Of a DNA stretch of 64,000 bases, positions 35,762 to 48,730 are shown piece after piece. The stretch comes from Rhynchosporium graminicola (Eukaryota; Ascomycota; Leotiomycetes; Helotiales; Ploettnerulaceae). The stretch is from the NCBI GenBank assembly GCA_900074885.1, contig FJUW01000012.1, positions 1,255,807 to 1,319,806 of the forward strand. Reading direction: 5' to 3'. Under the pieces are notes generated by a model, which was not told the origin of the DNA, ran no database searches, and saw only the letters and a list, made by a program, of their open reading frames with translations. The position numbers and the translations under genes are program-made. Positions within the stretch are counted from its first letter, which is position 1. Every line of letters starts with the position of its first letter.

Positions 35762-37462
35762 CATCTCAACTTGCATATGACTTCATCTGAATATGAGCGG
35801 TAAGCCCACTTCTTCCACGGCCATTCATCTCATCGTCGTTGTGGTCCAAATTAGGGGTCCCATCGATTGCCGGTACATCCTTGTGAGGTTCTCGTATTGA
35901 CACTGCCGAGCGGGCACTTGCCGGTTTTTGGCGGGGAGGCGAACTTGGCATCGTCACAACAACCTTCATGACCTCGCCTAAGAGCTCGCAAGCGGCAAGC
36001 AAGCCAGGAGCCAGCCAGGCTGGTGAAGCTTCTTAACTTTTAGTTTTTGCGGAGACAGTCCCGTATGAAGTGGATCGCAATAATGGTTTGTTTGCGGCGG
36101 GGCCGAGTTTCTATTTTGGTTCGGATTGCGGCTCTTAGTGAAGTGGACATGTCGAGATAGCTTGAACAGATGTGGACTTTCCGTAGTACAACATTTACGA
36201 GAATACGATAATGTGACGATCACTGAGTTTGCACTGCCAACCGATTAGGACACGGTGTAGCCGAGCACTCATTTGATCAGTTCCGAGAGCAATTTTGAGG
36301 CACATCCGAAAGGGGCGTCGAAAGAAAAGGAGGAGAGAGAGCAATGCAGGGGGGCTTGTGCTCACACTAGCTGGCACTACAACATGTTGATTCCTGGATT
36401 AGCTTCTATTCCACCGCTCTTTCCTTTCCAATAGGACACTGGTAGAGGTGGACATACCGAGGTGAATAGTATATTCTTGCTAAACACAGTGAGCTATTCT
36501 TCTCGCAACTCCCCAGAGATATCGACTTCATACTCGGTGAGTAGTAAAGGGATTGCCCTAACAAGAACTGCGTCTCAGAAGCCAGCTAACAGTTCGTAAA
36601 CTCGTTCTTAGCGAGGAATCTTAGAACTCAAAATACTCATCATATATGGTTGCCAATGAGGCAACATTATCAAACTGATGGTCGACTTGAAGTTTCAAGT
36701 TAAGTCACTTGAAATAATCACTTATGATGTTTTCGTAACATTATCGAGCAGCAATCTGGAAAAGACTTTGCCGTGAGACATCCCGCTTTGCTGAAGGCCA
36801 AATTCATTAGCTCGAATACTTCGTACAGCCGTAAAGATCTACTACTTCGTATTCGTTGTCTGTCTTATCGGCCCCAGAATCTACTTCTTTCAGAAAAAGT
36901 TTGAGAAACGCAATAGCTGATTAGCCAATGTCCCTTACACAGTGGAATATTCTAGTACTGCGCACAGACAGCGAATGGTTGATCTTTTGGGCCTGTACGA
37001 AGTATTTGTAAGTGAGTATTTCTTTTGCAACTAAGCTGCGTGTTACGAATGTTATCTAACGCCGAGACTATCTTTAGGGCTTCTCTGTTGGGAGCTACTT
37101 GCAATCCGAGTTCTTTTCAGCGTCTTGGAGCCAAAATTCAAATCCGCAAGTTTAAATGGTTTGCACGTCTTCATTACGGAATTTGGGGTGCAAATTATAA
37201 TATTACACACTCTATGCAGAAATTGGCTAGCGGCAGCCCGATTCTTAACGTTCCAATGCCCTATATCTCAAAGATATCAGCATCTCAGGCCCAGAAAACT
37301 CCCACGTAATTCAAAAAAATGAAAGCCTAGTGGCAATCAGGGTATCTTACGCTCGGAACGCCCCATCACGAATCAATGTCCCAACTCCCAGGCCGATCAA
37401 AAAATCATGCAAGTTCAGAAGATCCAACCGCTCCATATCTCTCCGTTTCCCGAAAAGTAAAA
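35762..37462. other. Intergenic, 1.7 kb, no supported gene
   Basis: Several 60-94 codon frames exist on both strands (for example 35766-36002 minus and 37025-37309 plus). None has recognisable motifs or a splice partner. This segment holds the phiA-like promoter and the 3' flank of the DUF3638 gene. Confidence 0.5.
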
Positions 37463-40400
37463 TCAAGAACGCTCTTGCTTAATAATAGTAGCCACCGGCT
37501 CATCGTCATAAATGTCCATCGGATCATCCACTTCCTCCACTTTCGCTCGAACTTGAACATCGTTCTCTTTCTCGAACTCCATAGACAGCACTAGCTCACC
37601 ACTAAGTATCTTTCCCATATGCGAATTAGTGTATGGCTGACCAAGTCTGCGGAAGCCTGTCACAAGACGTAGAAAGTCATTGGGACTCTGCGTGAAAATG
37701 CATAGTGCATGCATTTCGTCGTCCTGCTGAGCCCGAGTCTCTGGCGAGATGAAACCGTCCGTACTAATTTGGACGCCGCGGAATGTGTAGTCAAAGCGGA
37801 TACCTAAGAATCAAGTATCTCAACTCTAGGAGCATATACGTTGTCGTAAGAGTTCTCACGTTGAAGTAGACATGCCAGAACCTCAGCATTGGTAGACAGC
37901 TGCTCTAGAAGCTCTACCTGCTTTATGGGAGTGGGCAGCATGTACTAGGTCAAGTCAGCATTATTCTTGCAGGTCCGGCATCCGCAAAAAGCTCCATCTT
38001 TTCAGGATCCGACCTTTAAAATGGAAGAAGATTCTGCAGACTTAAGCCATATCTAGTAAAGGGCCCTATTGAAGGCTTTTTGAATGAGATTCACTTACTT
38101 TACTATCATTCGTACCACTGAAGCCGGTCGTAGCGTGTCGCTTCTCGCGAGCAATTTCCCAACCAGAGCTAGATAATTTATTACTGAACTCCTTCATCTC
38201 TTTCGGAAAGACCAGATGTTCCAGGTAGTAGTCGATCAGATTCTTCGAGAATCGTAGCCAGGGAAAGAGGTCTTGACTGCACTGACGCTTGTCTCGCAAA
38301 TTGACGCCTGCCAGTTGCTTGAAGCTTGGTGGGAAGTCTTCAGTGTTCTGGATCCATCTCATGTACTCCTGCAAGATCACTTATGTTATTCATGCATCTA
38401 AAGTACCTCGAGCCATATCTTCATGTGAGGCAGAACGGAAGAGGTGTTCGTATACACCAAGCGGCAACATAAGCACTCTCTCGTGGTCACCATCCCCACG
38501 GTAGGATGTGTATTACTTACCTCTTGAGACTGATCCGAAAGCAAGAGCTCCTCAAAACTATCAAAGATTTGCTGATCAGTCAGCCCACCGTAGTAACACG
38601 AAAGGCAAGTCAGAGTAATGGCTGTATCTGGGTGTGAAAATTCGGAGCGAGGACTCGGCTACAAATTTTTAGCAATAGTCCCTACACAGGGCCGTTTTGA
38701 ATTTGACTCACGTTGTCCTTGGCATGGTAAGGTACAGCCAGCTTACTTCTTGAAAGATCAAGTCCGTAATTAACACGCCAGCGCTTCTTCGAAAAGACGA
38801 AATCCAACACACCCGCAGCGAAGAGTCCGCGAAGTAGTAAGAGACTCATTTTGATAAACTCGGACTTGAAAACTTTCTCGTCGAGGATTGCAGCGCGGGC
38901 TTTGGTGATTTTCAGGTTCGTAATGAACTCAAGGACAACCACTTTCTCGTCCTCGCTAAACGTCTAATTGTGCATTGTCATTAGTCCCTGACGCATATAG
39001 ACTTCTTCAAGTACAAGGCCTCTTGTCCGAATGCCCGACATATAAAATGAAGATCGAGGCTCTAGATTGAAGTGGCAAGGATGTACTTACCCATGTTGGT
39101 AAAGAGCCCATTCCGCTTCGGCAAATCGATTTCGCTACCTTCTCCAGCAGCATAATGCCAACTGGCTCCTTCAAAATACGAATTCGAGCAAATCCTCCAT
39201 TCACTCCTTCCATGATTTCGAGACCCTATGTGACGTTAGAAAATTTCATGCCGAGTTCGCAAGTCTATCCAAAAGAATTTGCGAGTGGTATCCTCGTCAT
39301 AACGTTTTGAAGTTGAAATGAGTTGACTTACCTCCGGATGTCCACCCAGAATTTCACGTGCTGTCTGACTGAGCACTGCAAGAACACGCTTTTGAAGAAT
39401 CAGCACTGATTGGTTGTAACATGTGGATTTTGACAAATACGTGGGAGTGACTGAGATTTGTCTCCCACGCATATGGCTCACTGTATGTAGTAGTACTTCG
39501 GAGGGCTGTGAACTAACCTCAATAATAACCCACCGGTCAGGGCCGAACTGAACGTTATTCTGTACACCTAGGGTGTAGATAAGCTCGTATTTGACCGACA
39601 AAATCTCGCCTGACTCGTCCAAGATGTCCCTGGTGTTTTCATAGAGCCATTGCTGCGTCTTCACCATGACTTTTCCCGTCTTGTAGGAAATTTGCAAGTC
39701 GTCATGTGCATTAGAATCAGGAGTAATGCCTGCCTCGGGGAGAGGAGTTCCAAGTTCCCGCGCCAACACATAATCAATTCCAAGCAATTCGAATGACAGA
39801 ATGCTTTCTGGCTGGACAAGACGAACACCATCGCAAGCCATACACTCCTTAAGTATGCTCTGAATCAAGTTGGCAGTTTCAAGATTTGGTTTAAGGCCTC
39901 TAGAGATGGGTAAACGGTACACGCGTCGTCCAATCAAGCCCCCTAGTTTCTCCACGAGTAGCTGAAACATTTGTTCTGAAAGTGATTTCAGGACAATAAC
40001 TCGGACGAGCTTAGTTCTGTCCGCTAAAGTGGCAGCGACCAGGGGAACAATGACCGAACTCTTACCAAGCCCCATGTTCAGCTGCATGATGGAGTTAGCA
40101 CCGGACTGAGGGTCAATCATTTCACGTGCGATTTGTGCTTGCTCTGGGCGGATGAGAATGTTGTTCTCGAGCTCCAGAAGTAACCATTCTGGGTATTCCT
40201 CTGGATCCCTATTAACATTATTAGTCCGAGATCTTTGTGTATATCTCGGTGACAAGCAAAGGAGCAATCTCATAGAAAGCAAGTACCATATGGCAGAGTA
40301 TGAATACGTACCAGTTAGTGTGACCGCCATTTGTCAATGCGATCAAGATGTCCGAGTCTCGTTCGCCACATGCAACTAATCGCTCTGCCTTCTGCATTGC

Positions 40401-43400
40401 TGCGATGGCTAGAGCATACCGAACAAGAGCTACTTTCCACTCAGCACTCAACACGACCTCGTTGAAGCGGGCAAGCAATTTGAGCAAGATGCTTGGTGAA
40501 AGACGAGGTAGTAGCGAAGCTTTACTAGCACTTTCGTAGACAGCCGAGCCTGATATAACGAATCCCGAACAAATCATCTTGCTGCAGAACCGAGTCAGTA
40601 AAGTATTTCTTCCTGAGACATGTATCCACCGCAGGTAGCTGTCTGTGCTGATGCTGTTTGTGCGGATGTTCTTCAAGCAGATGCACGGGATATGGGGAGG
40701 AAGAGAAACTTACTACAAGGCGTCCACGTTCTCCGTAGCTTGCTTGAGGTGGTCTTTCAGAATCGTATAAGACGAGGCAGCTGTAAAACTGTGACGAACG
40801 GACGAACTTGTCAGGAGGGCAGCGTAGCTCTTTCTCAGATCGGCAACGTAGTTCTTCTGATAATTGCCTGTCGCAGATCTAGATAGCTTTCCCAAAAGAG
40901 ACTTCAATTTGGAACGGCCCTCTCTGCCACCAGCCACTTCATCCTCGTTCGCCACTGTGAAAAGGTCTCCGAGAGCTTGCTGTGGAAGAGGCAGCTGCGG
41001 AGCAGGATTTTTCAGCAGATCTCTGATCTTGAAATAGGCGCGCAATCTAATGTACTTATACTCTTGATGCGGGATGGCGTATTTGTCGGGCAATTGGTTA
41101 GATGGCGGTAAAACGAGTCGAGTACAGTTTGGATATCTGTTCCGTAGTTAGCTCAAGTAGCTTATGTTGCTTGGAGGACGTAAACCATTCGCATCAAAAG
41201 CTGAATTCTGCAGTTGACGATGTATGATACTTGCAGGCGAAAACAAAAAGTATGGGAAAGCAGAACCGGGGGCTTACCTTCAATGTAGTTCCGAAACTCA
41301 AAGTTCTTATGCCAATGTGCGAACAGAGCTTGAATTTCTCCGAGACGATCCTTGAGCCCAGGTAAGTAGGTCTGAACATCCGCCGTCTGTAGGCATGTAA
41401 TGTCTCTCGTTGGCCATCGACGAAGCAAATAGTTGAGACACTTAGTGACTGTGCGTTTTGTTGCACTATTATAAGCAGCTCCACGTCGTTGATATAGGTT
41501 AATATCTTGCTCGTTTAGATCTCGAGGCATCTGGTATTCAGGGCTTTCCTCATACGGAACTTTGCAAGAGTCGAGGATAATAGTAATGCTAGCCTTGTGT
41601 GGCTCGAACCCCTTGGACAGGTCGTATGATTCATATGGTGGTGGCTGCAGATTTCGCAATCCTGGTGCCGTGGCAAGAGCGAGAAGGGTGTGGACCAAAG
41701 ATATGTTACCTAATTTTGACGTGGCTAGATTCGCCAGAAAGAAAATGATACCAAACTTATCTGTAGTAACGTCAGCGCTAGTCAGGAACACTTGTATGCT
41801 GCACCAATATTGAGCCATAAACCGAGCTGGGTTATCCAGCCATCGATTGTCGAACTCGAACTTAAGATCAGGCAGAGGTCCGGAGATTATTGGTTCCCAC
41901 GACTGGATCTTGAGAAAGAGATCTTTCATGGGTTCCAGGCGGCAACTCCAGTTTCCTACCACGGTTGCCACGTGACATGCGACAGATTCGACGAGACTGT
42001 TGTTAATTGAGTCTCTCGCAGTGGAGTGATGGGTGTCATGGCTGGTCGTAAACTTCTCTGCGCCAAAAGCGTCCACTCGAAAGACAGCGTTGCGTATCAA
42101 TGCCCGAGCGTGCAGTTCACTGGCGCCTCGCAGCTCTAAATTGTATTTGACTCCTTCTTCTGGGTTGAACTTCCGGACGGTTTCGGCTCGTGAGAGCATC
42201 AGGCGAGCTTCTTCAATAAAACCTTCATGCTGAGAAAGCGGAGATAGATTCTCCCAGCTAACGGTTTGCGTAAATTTTGATGCTTTGGGATGGAAGTCGC
42301 GAGCTGGTGTGAGTTTGGCGAACAACTTAAGCTGTTCCACATGCTCTGCATCCAGAGGATATGACCGTGTACTTTGCAGTGCCAAACCGTGAAGCGCTTC
42401 TTCAGATCCCGTTCTACCAGTGAGAGAGTCAGGAAGACAATGCGATGTGAGAGCGTGAAGATACAGCTTGAACAGACGACTCTTCAAACTGATATAGAAA
42501 CTTGAACATGGTCCTCTTGTCGGTGGAAGGTCACACTCCCGTGAGGAACAATGACGCCCTGGGACTTTCCCTGGATATCTCTCAGAACCTAACAAATATC
42601 AGCACATAACTAGACGGGAATGAGTAGAGCAGGTAGATGAAATTTTCTCCAGGACTCGAATCATAAGTCCCAACATTTTCCAGTAATTCCAGATAGGGGA
42701 AAAAGTCTTGAGGAAGAGACTGACCAGTTTGTGAAGCAGTCCATGGAAAGTTCCAATGTACTGATTAGTGTCAACGATCATCCGGAATTGTTTTGATTCT
42801 AATCCAATTTTTCGCAATATGAATTCAAGATTCATGCGAGGAAGTCGGATCTCGGTTTCATCATTATCGACATTGTGAAATATGTTGATGTTAGTCGAGG
42901 ATTCCAAAGGCTTGAGCCACCGATGAATGACCTTTGCGGTATTACTTTCAGGTTCTATGACACGCTTATTGCTACATTCCAAGAAGCTTGCACTGGCATC
43001 TTCTGCTTTAGAGATGCGCCAATTATCGGAAGAAGGAGTCCACTTGCTTTCAAGCGGTCTCCATTCAACTTCTAACGTGCCCCGGTGGACCCAGTGCACG
43101 TAATCTTCCAAGAATGTGCGGGGGACATCGTCACCTAAAGCGGACAAAGGAACGATATCGTACATTTCTAGTCCCCGGATTGCCCTGACGATTAGTTGTT
43201 CTTCATGCAATGCGACATGAACCTGGAAACCATATATCGAATCTCTGGTTTCGAAGTACAACCCTTTGCTAGAAGAAAAGACACCGAGAACCTTATTTCC
43301 AAACAGACGCTTGTATGTCGGATGCATTTCATAGTCGAGAGAAAGCCTAGAGAGAGGGCGACCATTAATAAGAAACTCCCCTGTCTGTATGTTGTAATGG

Positions 43401-46400
43401 CAAGTCGCCATATGAGCATTCTCGGATTCTAGCGACCGAGTGGTCAGCCATCGATCATTTGGCGCATCTACCATTGTCCACGGTGACCCCGATTCATACC
43501 CTGGCCAGATGCATTTCACTGCTTTATTCAAGGCGTTAGGAGAGGCAATAATCTTCTACTTCAAGGCAGATTCCAAGACCATTGATGTCCTAGAAAAGCG
43601 CCGCAACAGCTCCCGAGTCAGTGTAGTCAACGGTACTTCAGGCAAAGGTAAGCGGTCATTGACGACTGTTGCTGTCTCAACGAGAATGGTAACAGAATCT
43701 GTAGATGCTAAGAGTGATGAGAGCTGACGAGGGTCAAGATCGAAGGTGCTGTGGCAAATGAGTGCCAAATCTAGAGCTCTAAGGCTCAGATACGCAGCTT
43801 CGCTCTCATTCATTGCATCGTGAAGTAGATTTACGACATCTCGCAGCCACCCAAGTGTGACTACTCGGGCATGCTTGAGGAACTCCAGAGATCGCGCACG
43901 AACGGATTCGTGAAGTGATAATGAAAGAAGACGACCTGCTAACGAGATATATGTCAATGCGGCTACAGCGCCTTGCCAGTTGCTCTCGATCGAGGACATC
44001 CCTGCTTCCAAGGCAGAAAGGAGATCTCGACCAAAGCTTTCCTCTTCGAGCTCGATATGACTGTCCCTAGAATCTGTCGAAGAGCAGCAGGGCCAGCCTG
44101 CCAGGATGCTTGCAGCAGAAGCAGATAAACATCCTCTGCTCCGAAGTTCAATGTCTGGGAAACCAGCTCTCGGGCAATATTAAGCCATTGAAGCCGATGG
44201 CCGCTACGCAACGCCGTAAAAGCATGGACTTCATGCGTCGTGAGACCATCGAAAGAGATACCTTGCAGTGACATGACCCCGTTGGGGGTATGGCTGGTGC
44301 CACTAAGAGCATACTGAAGAGTGGTGTAACTGCTTTGTTGCGGAAGTTTCAATGTACATCGCTCATGAATACTGTATTTGCCGAGATGCTCCAACGCCAA
44401 TCGTTGTGATTTGCCATCCTGCATAACATAACTTAAACCACTGAGCAGACATATAGAGTCTTCAGTTGCTTCTGAAACGAGTTGCGAACCACGAGATGTT
44501 TCTGCTTGGGGCCTTGTTGGTGATATGAGTTGAAGCCGGTCGGCATTTGTTTTCAAGTACTTTGCCAACCCAGTGTACGTAGTGAGTGGAGAACCCTTCG
44601 CTTTGGCTACTTGAGGAGGTAGTACACTCAAAACATCGGCAAGGATACGAAATGTCGTTGATCTCCAGCTGCGGATCAAGCTTGGAATATCTAATTCGAA
44701 GACAGCACATTTGATTGCAGAAGGTTCCGTAGGAAGAGGCCATTCATAACAAGTGATGCAGAGAGCTCGGGTAGCCTTTGCATATTTGCACTTCTGGCAT
44801 CTCCGGGCTTCGTGAGTGTTTCGTTGATGTTGATTCCTGTGATGACCCACCGTTTTCATGTAGAACGTGCATGTCAATTGGTTCGAAAGCGACATGAGTC
44901 TCGCGAACTCTGCTTTGGATTCCTTAAGCTCGCGCTTCTTTCCATCTTTGTCATCTTTGGCCTCTTGCTCAATACGACTCTTCAGTACTCTATGTGACTC
45001 GGATTGGTCGAAGTACTGGGCTCCAAAAGCTGATGGTGAGGTGATGTCTCCAAAGATGGACGAGTTCGTTTCCGAAGAATTTTGCTTCCGTCTCAGAATG
45101 TAATCCTCCACATCTCGCAGCTGAGCCATCTGATGTCTCTTAGGCAAGAGAAGTGGTTCGAACAAATTGGACGGGAAGCCAGGGTCGAACTTTCTGAGAA
45201 GCGGGTACTGCACAATATCATAATGTCAGCATTGTACCTTAAAAGGAGATGAGTAAATCCAAAGTGATGTGTCTAAATCGAAAGAGATATCAAGTAATCA
45301 AACTCTTTGATCAAATCTCGGGGTACGAATTGAGGCAACTTACATGAATTACAGCAGATTTATCCAGAGCAACCCAAAGTAGCATCAGTGTCAATATCAT
45401 GACCGAAATCCCCTCAGGCGAGTCTATGTATTGCGCAACAGACTCAGATATGTAGTAATTGGTAAGTCTAGATAGACTATCCATGTCTTTTGTAAAGCCA
45501 GTGTGCTTAAGGAGCCACGAGTCAAGACACTGTGAAACCCAAAGCTCCAGATCCATGAAGCCAAGTTTAGTCTCGGAGGGAGATCTATCCATGAGTAACG
45601 TGAGATCCGGCAAAGCACTTCCCTTGGTATCAATACGAGCTGTACATTTTCCGTCAAAAATGGTGTCGGCGCGCTGGTCGATTCTGACATTATGAATGTT
45701 CTGTAAATAGGGACGGAGCTTCGAAAGACGTAGAGAGGTATTCGATTTCGGCCTCAAATTCTTCAGCTCCGACAATCGGAACTTGCCAGCTGAATTTGGA
45801 GACTGTTGGATGGTTTTCCAACGCTTAGCTATGTAGCTTCGAGCAATCTCCATTGTCTCAGTGATGACCTCCTCTGCGTGTTCGGCCCAGGGTATATTCT
45901 TCATGACGACTCCAAATTTCTGAATTCGACGATGTAGTTTTGCAAGCATGATATGGAGTAAATCGCTCGATACTCCCTTCTTCTCATCATTTCCACGCTT
46001 CTTGGCGTTCTTACGCTTCTTAGCAGTTCCATAATTCACATCAATTTGATGCCCCACGGCAAGTTCGAGTACTCTGGCCATGAAATAGATCATGAAGATC
46101 TTGTATCTCATGTGACCTGCATCAGGGCTCTTAATACTGGTTTGTGTAGCCACGCGAAGAAGAAGCCATCGTGGAGATCGGTGCCATGGTTCCGACGAGC
46201 CTTCTGCCCATATAACTTCATCGCGGGTTCGTTTGTAAACTCTGGACACATTGAGTGGTGACCCAATACCACGCAAGAGGCCCGGTAGCCACTCGGTGGC
46301 AAATTGGGGATGCACAGAATCCGTGATTGAACCCTGACCGATACTTAAGGCTTCATCCAGATTGTCGCTGTCAAGAGATCCCAGGCATCTGATAAAATGC

Positions 46401-46949
46401 TGTCGAAAGTTGTCATCCTTCACTTGTTCGTTGGATACAGCAATGACAGGTCCAGGAAATCGACGAATCAATCGTCCGATTGTGCTGTTTGTAGCAGTGT
46501 ACGATGCATAAAGTTCGAAAGTCTCAACAGAGTATGTATCTCTTTGCTTGCGTAATATGAGTCCGGCATTTTGATGTGTAAGATGAAGGGCTACCGCATC
46601 TGTAAGAGGTCAGTAGAGAACGTTTTGGAGCACGTAACTTGGGTCTACTTACCTCCCACTACCATTTCTGTGATCTTTTCGTCAAGCTTTTCGATTTGCG
46701 ATCCCAGATCGCCAGCTTGCTTGATAAATTCCAACATGGGAGGCAGATGAGTCCAGGCATCTTGTTCATCTTCTGGAAGACGATTAATGAAGATATTTAG
46801 ATTTTCATGGAACAGGCTTGCTAGCGCTGCTTCGGACTCTGAGGTTGTGTCGTTCGACTGAGGAAGCTTTGGGGAAGGAAAACATGGTTGATGATGAACT
46901 CCAAGGGAAGCTCTGCAGGAGAGTCGGGAGGCTCATTGTCGGAGCTCAT
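37463..46949 (-). pseudogene. Large DUF6606-DUF3638-DUF3645 family gene, damaged and C-terminally short
   Basis: Start ATG at 46947-46949 (MSSDNEPPDSP, then the family hallmark INHVFLP). Exons, right to left: 46653-46949, 45344-46599, 42725-45207, 41278-42588, 40714-41136, 40312-40653, 39518-40208, 39332-39388, 39091-39225, 38712-38963, 38521-38658, 38099-38368, 37860-37944, 37463-37803; introns are GT-AG, 53-154 bp. DUF3638 shows QLNMGLGKSSVIVPL, a P-loop-like motif, and LSVKYELIYTLG. DUF3645 shows RWRVNYGLDLSRSKLAVPY. Some members are annotated ubiquitinyl hydrolases, but function is uncertain. Lesions in the first half: frameshift at a 4-C run (46871-46874), frameshift near 44068, in-frame TAG 43556-43558, frameshift with about 40 residues missing near 42485, frameshift near 41098. 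From 40653 on, all exon phases agree. The last exon does not look like the family C-terminus, of which several hundred residues are missing. Sequencing error could explain individual breaks. Confidence 0.75.
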
Positions 46950-48730
46950 GTTGCTTAGGGTGTGGTGATGCACTGCTGAACCCCGGAACAGAGCTGTTGG
47001 TTCTCTGTTCAATGTTTTTTTGTAATTGCGATAGTATCAGAGGAAGCAGAGGTTGGAGTAGAAGATGGAGAAGAGCACGGTTGATTTACTTTCGTTGTTT
47101 ACTTCGGGGAAAAGAACACGGGAGGGAAGCTCAAGCTGGACCCACTTGAGAGACGTGCTGTTAGCGTCAACCTGAGCAATTCACTCAACGCAAAATCATG
47201 TTACTGTTATTTCGAAGCTCGAGCCGCTCTCTTTTCCCCATTATATTTGATCTTCTCAGACTTGACTTCACTTTCAAATCGGGTTACAGCCACTCAACAA
47301 GTTGGTTGTTGCACCCGAGACTGCCCTGCGGCGACCTTCCAGTACTATTTCTCGGGGTTGTGCTTTGTAAATTCGGACGAGCCTTTGAATTTGCCTTCTC
47401 ACAGGTCTCTTCCCTTTTGCTGGCTTCAAAGAGTAGTGGCTTTGATATTCTTAAAGATGGTCGGATTTGGAAAGATCTAAAGCGAGCACTTTACACCAGC
47501 AAACTGGTTAGAGTAAGTGCCATCATTGGTTGCACTTGAATTCTACTCCTGGGATTGTGAAGCCAACACTCTCTGGGTATGACGCTTCACAATTCTTTAC
47601 TTCGATTGTGAAACCACTTGGGCACTTTATACATTTGTGATTAAAATCACCATGCCAGTTCACAACTTGGAAGCCCAATTCTATTCTCTCATCCCATCAG
47701 GTTTGGTATGTAAGACAAACATTGCCAAGTTACGTCTCATGAACATGGGTTTATAATAGCTTCATGGCATCGATAGGCTTGATTGTCTTGCAGATTCAGT
47801 GGAAGCAATCTACTTGTAAAGTACAGAATCAATAAACATACGATACTCTGCATAGCTCCATAAATCCATTTGCTTCATGCTATGTATATGTATGCAAAGA
47901 TAAGCATAAATCCCTACTCATACGCTAGCACCTACCTACCTTCGGCAAAACCAGATTACTTAGAAGGAGTGTGAAACAGACGATACTCCGAGGTCTTCAG
48001 AAATCCTAAGACGTCGATTTGAACTCCAACTCAAGCGCTAGTCTGTCCCCACTAGGCCCAGGTGACTTGTATGTGAATGATCAAGTAGACGATATTCCGA
48101 AGAATCCACAAAAGCCAATTTTACTCAGATATGCCAAGTTATTCCAATGCAACCTTGAAGCTCGACTCATGTACAAAGTGAGCAATGTCGCGCAGCAGAA
48201 ACAGTACGAATGTACGATCATCAGCAGTCCAGCCAGCCTACGAACAGGACACCTGACACTCTAGATATCCCTCATATGTCCGAAACTAGATGAAGCTTTT
48301 TGAAGTCTGATACAATCATTACTACAATCAGACACCAGGCTGCAGATTTTCTCAATCGCGTGTCATCACTATGTCTGTGTGCAGGTGTGTATATGCCTCC
48401 TTGAGACTACCGGAGAGATTTTGATCCTTCACACCTTGCAAGTTTTCCTAGCTTTCAAGTATTTATGTGCAGGTGAAGCGGCTTATGTATGCATAATGGA
48501 GAGTTGATGGATGGATGGATGGGCAAGGCTGATCCATCCCATCGAGTGTTTTCACCCGTCCACTACCTCATGCTGACTCGGCTCTTTAAGCTTCAGGCTT
48601 CAGTTCAATAAATTCAAGGTGGACGAATGCAACGCAAGGCAGGAACTTCAACTGGGAATCCTTCAAAAATTCGCTGTTCAGATAGGGAAGAAAATCAAAA
48701 AAAAACACTTAAGAGGTGAGAAGGAATTCG
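46950..48730. other. Intergenic, 1.8 kb, no supported gene
   Basis: Holds the promoter of the DUF3638 gene and the 3' flank of the P450. A 113-codon frame (47198-47539 plus) and an 81-codon frame (48019-48264 plus) show no known motif; the second looks protein-like in composition but is isolated. Confidence 0.45.

Noticed and set aside
47198..47539. 113-codon plus-strand frame as a gene
   Set aside because: No motif, no splice partner, and composition like translated intergenic DNA; it sits in the upstream region of the DUF3638 gene.
48019..48264. 81-codon plus-strand frame (starts MNSNSSASLSPLGPGD)
   Set aside because: Protein-like composition, but isolated, without known motif, convincing promoter or exons; not enough to call.
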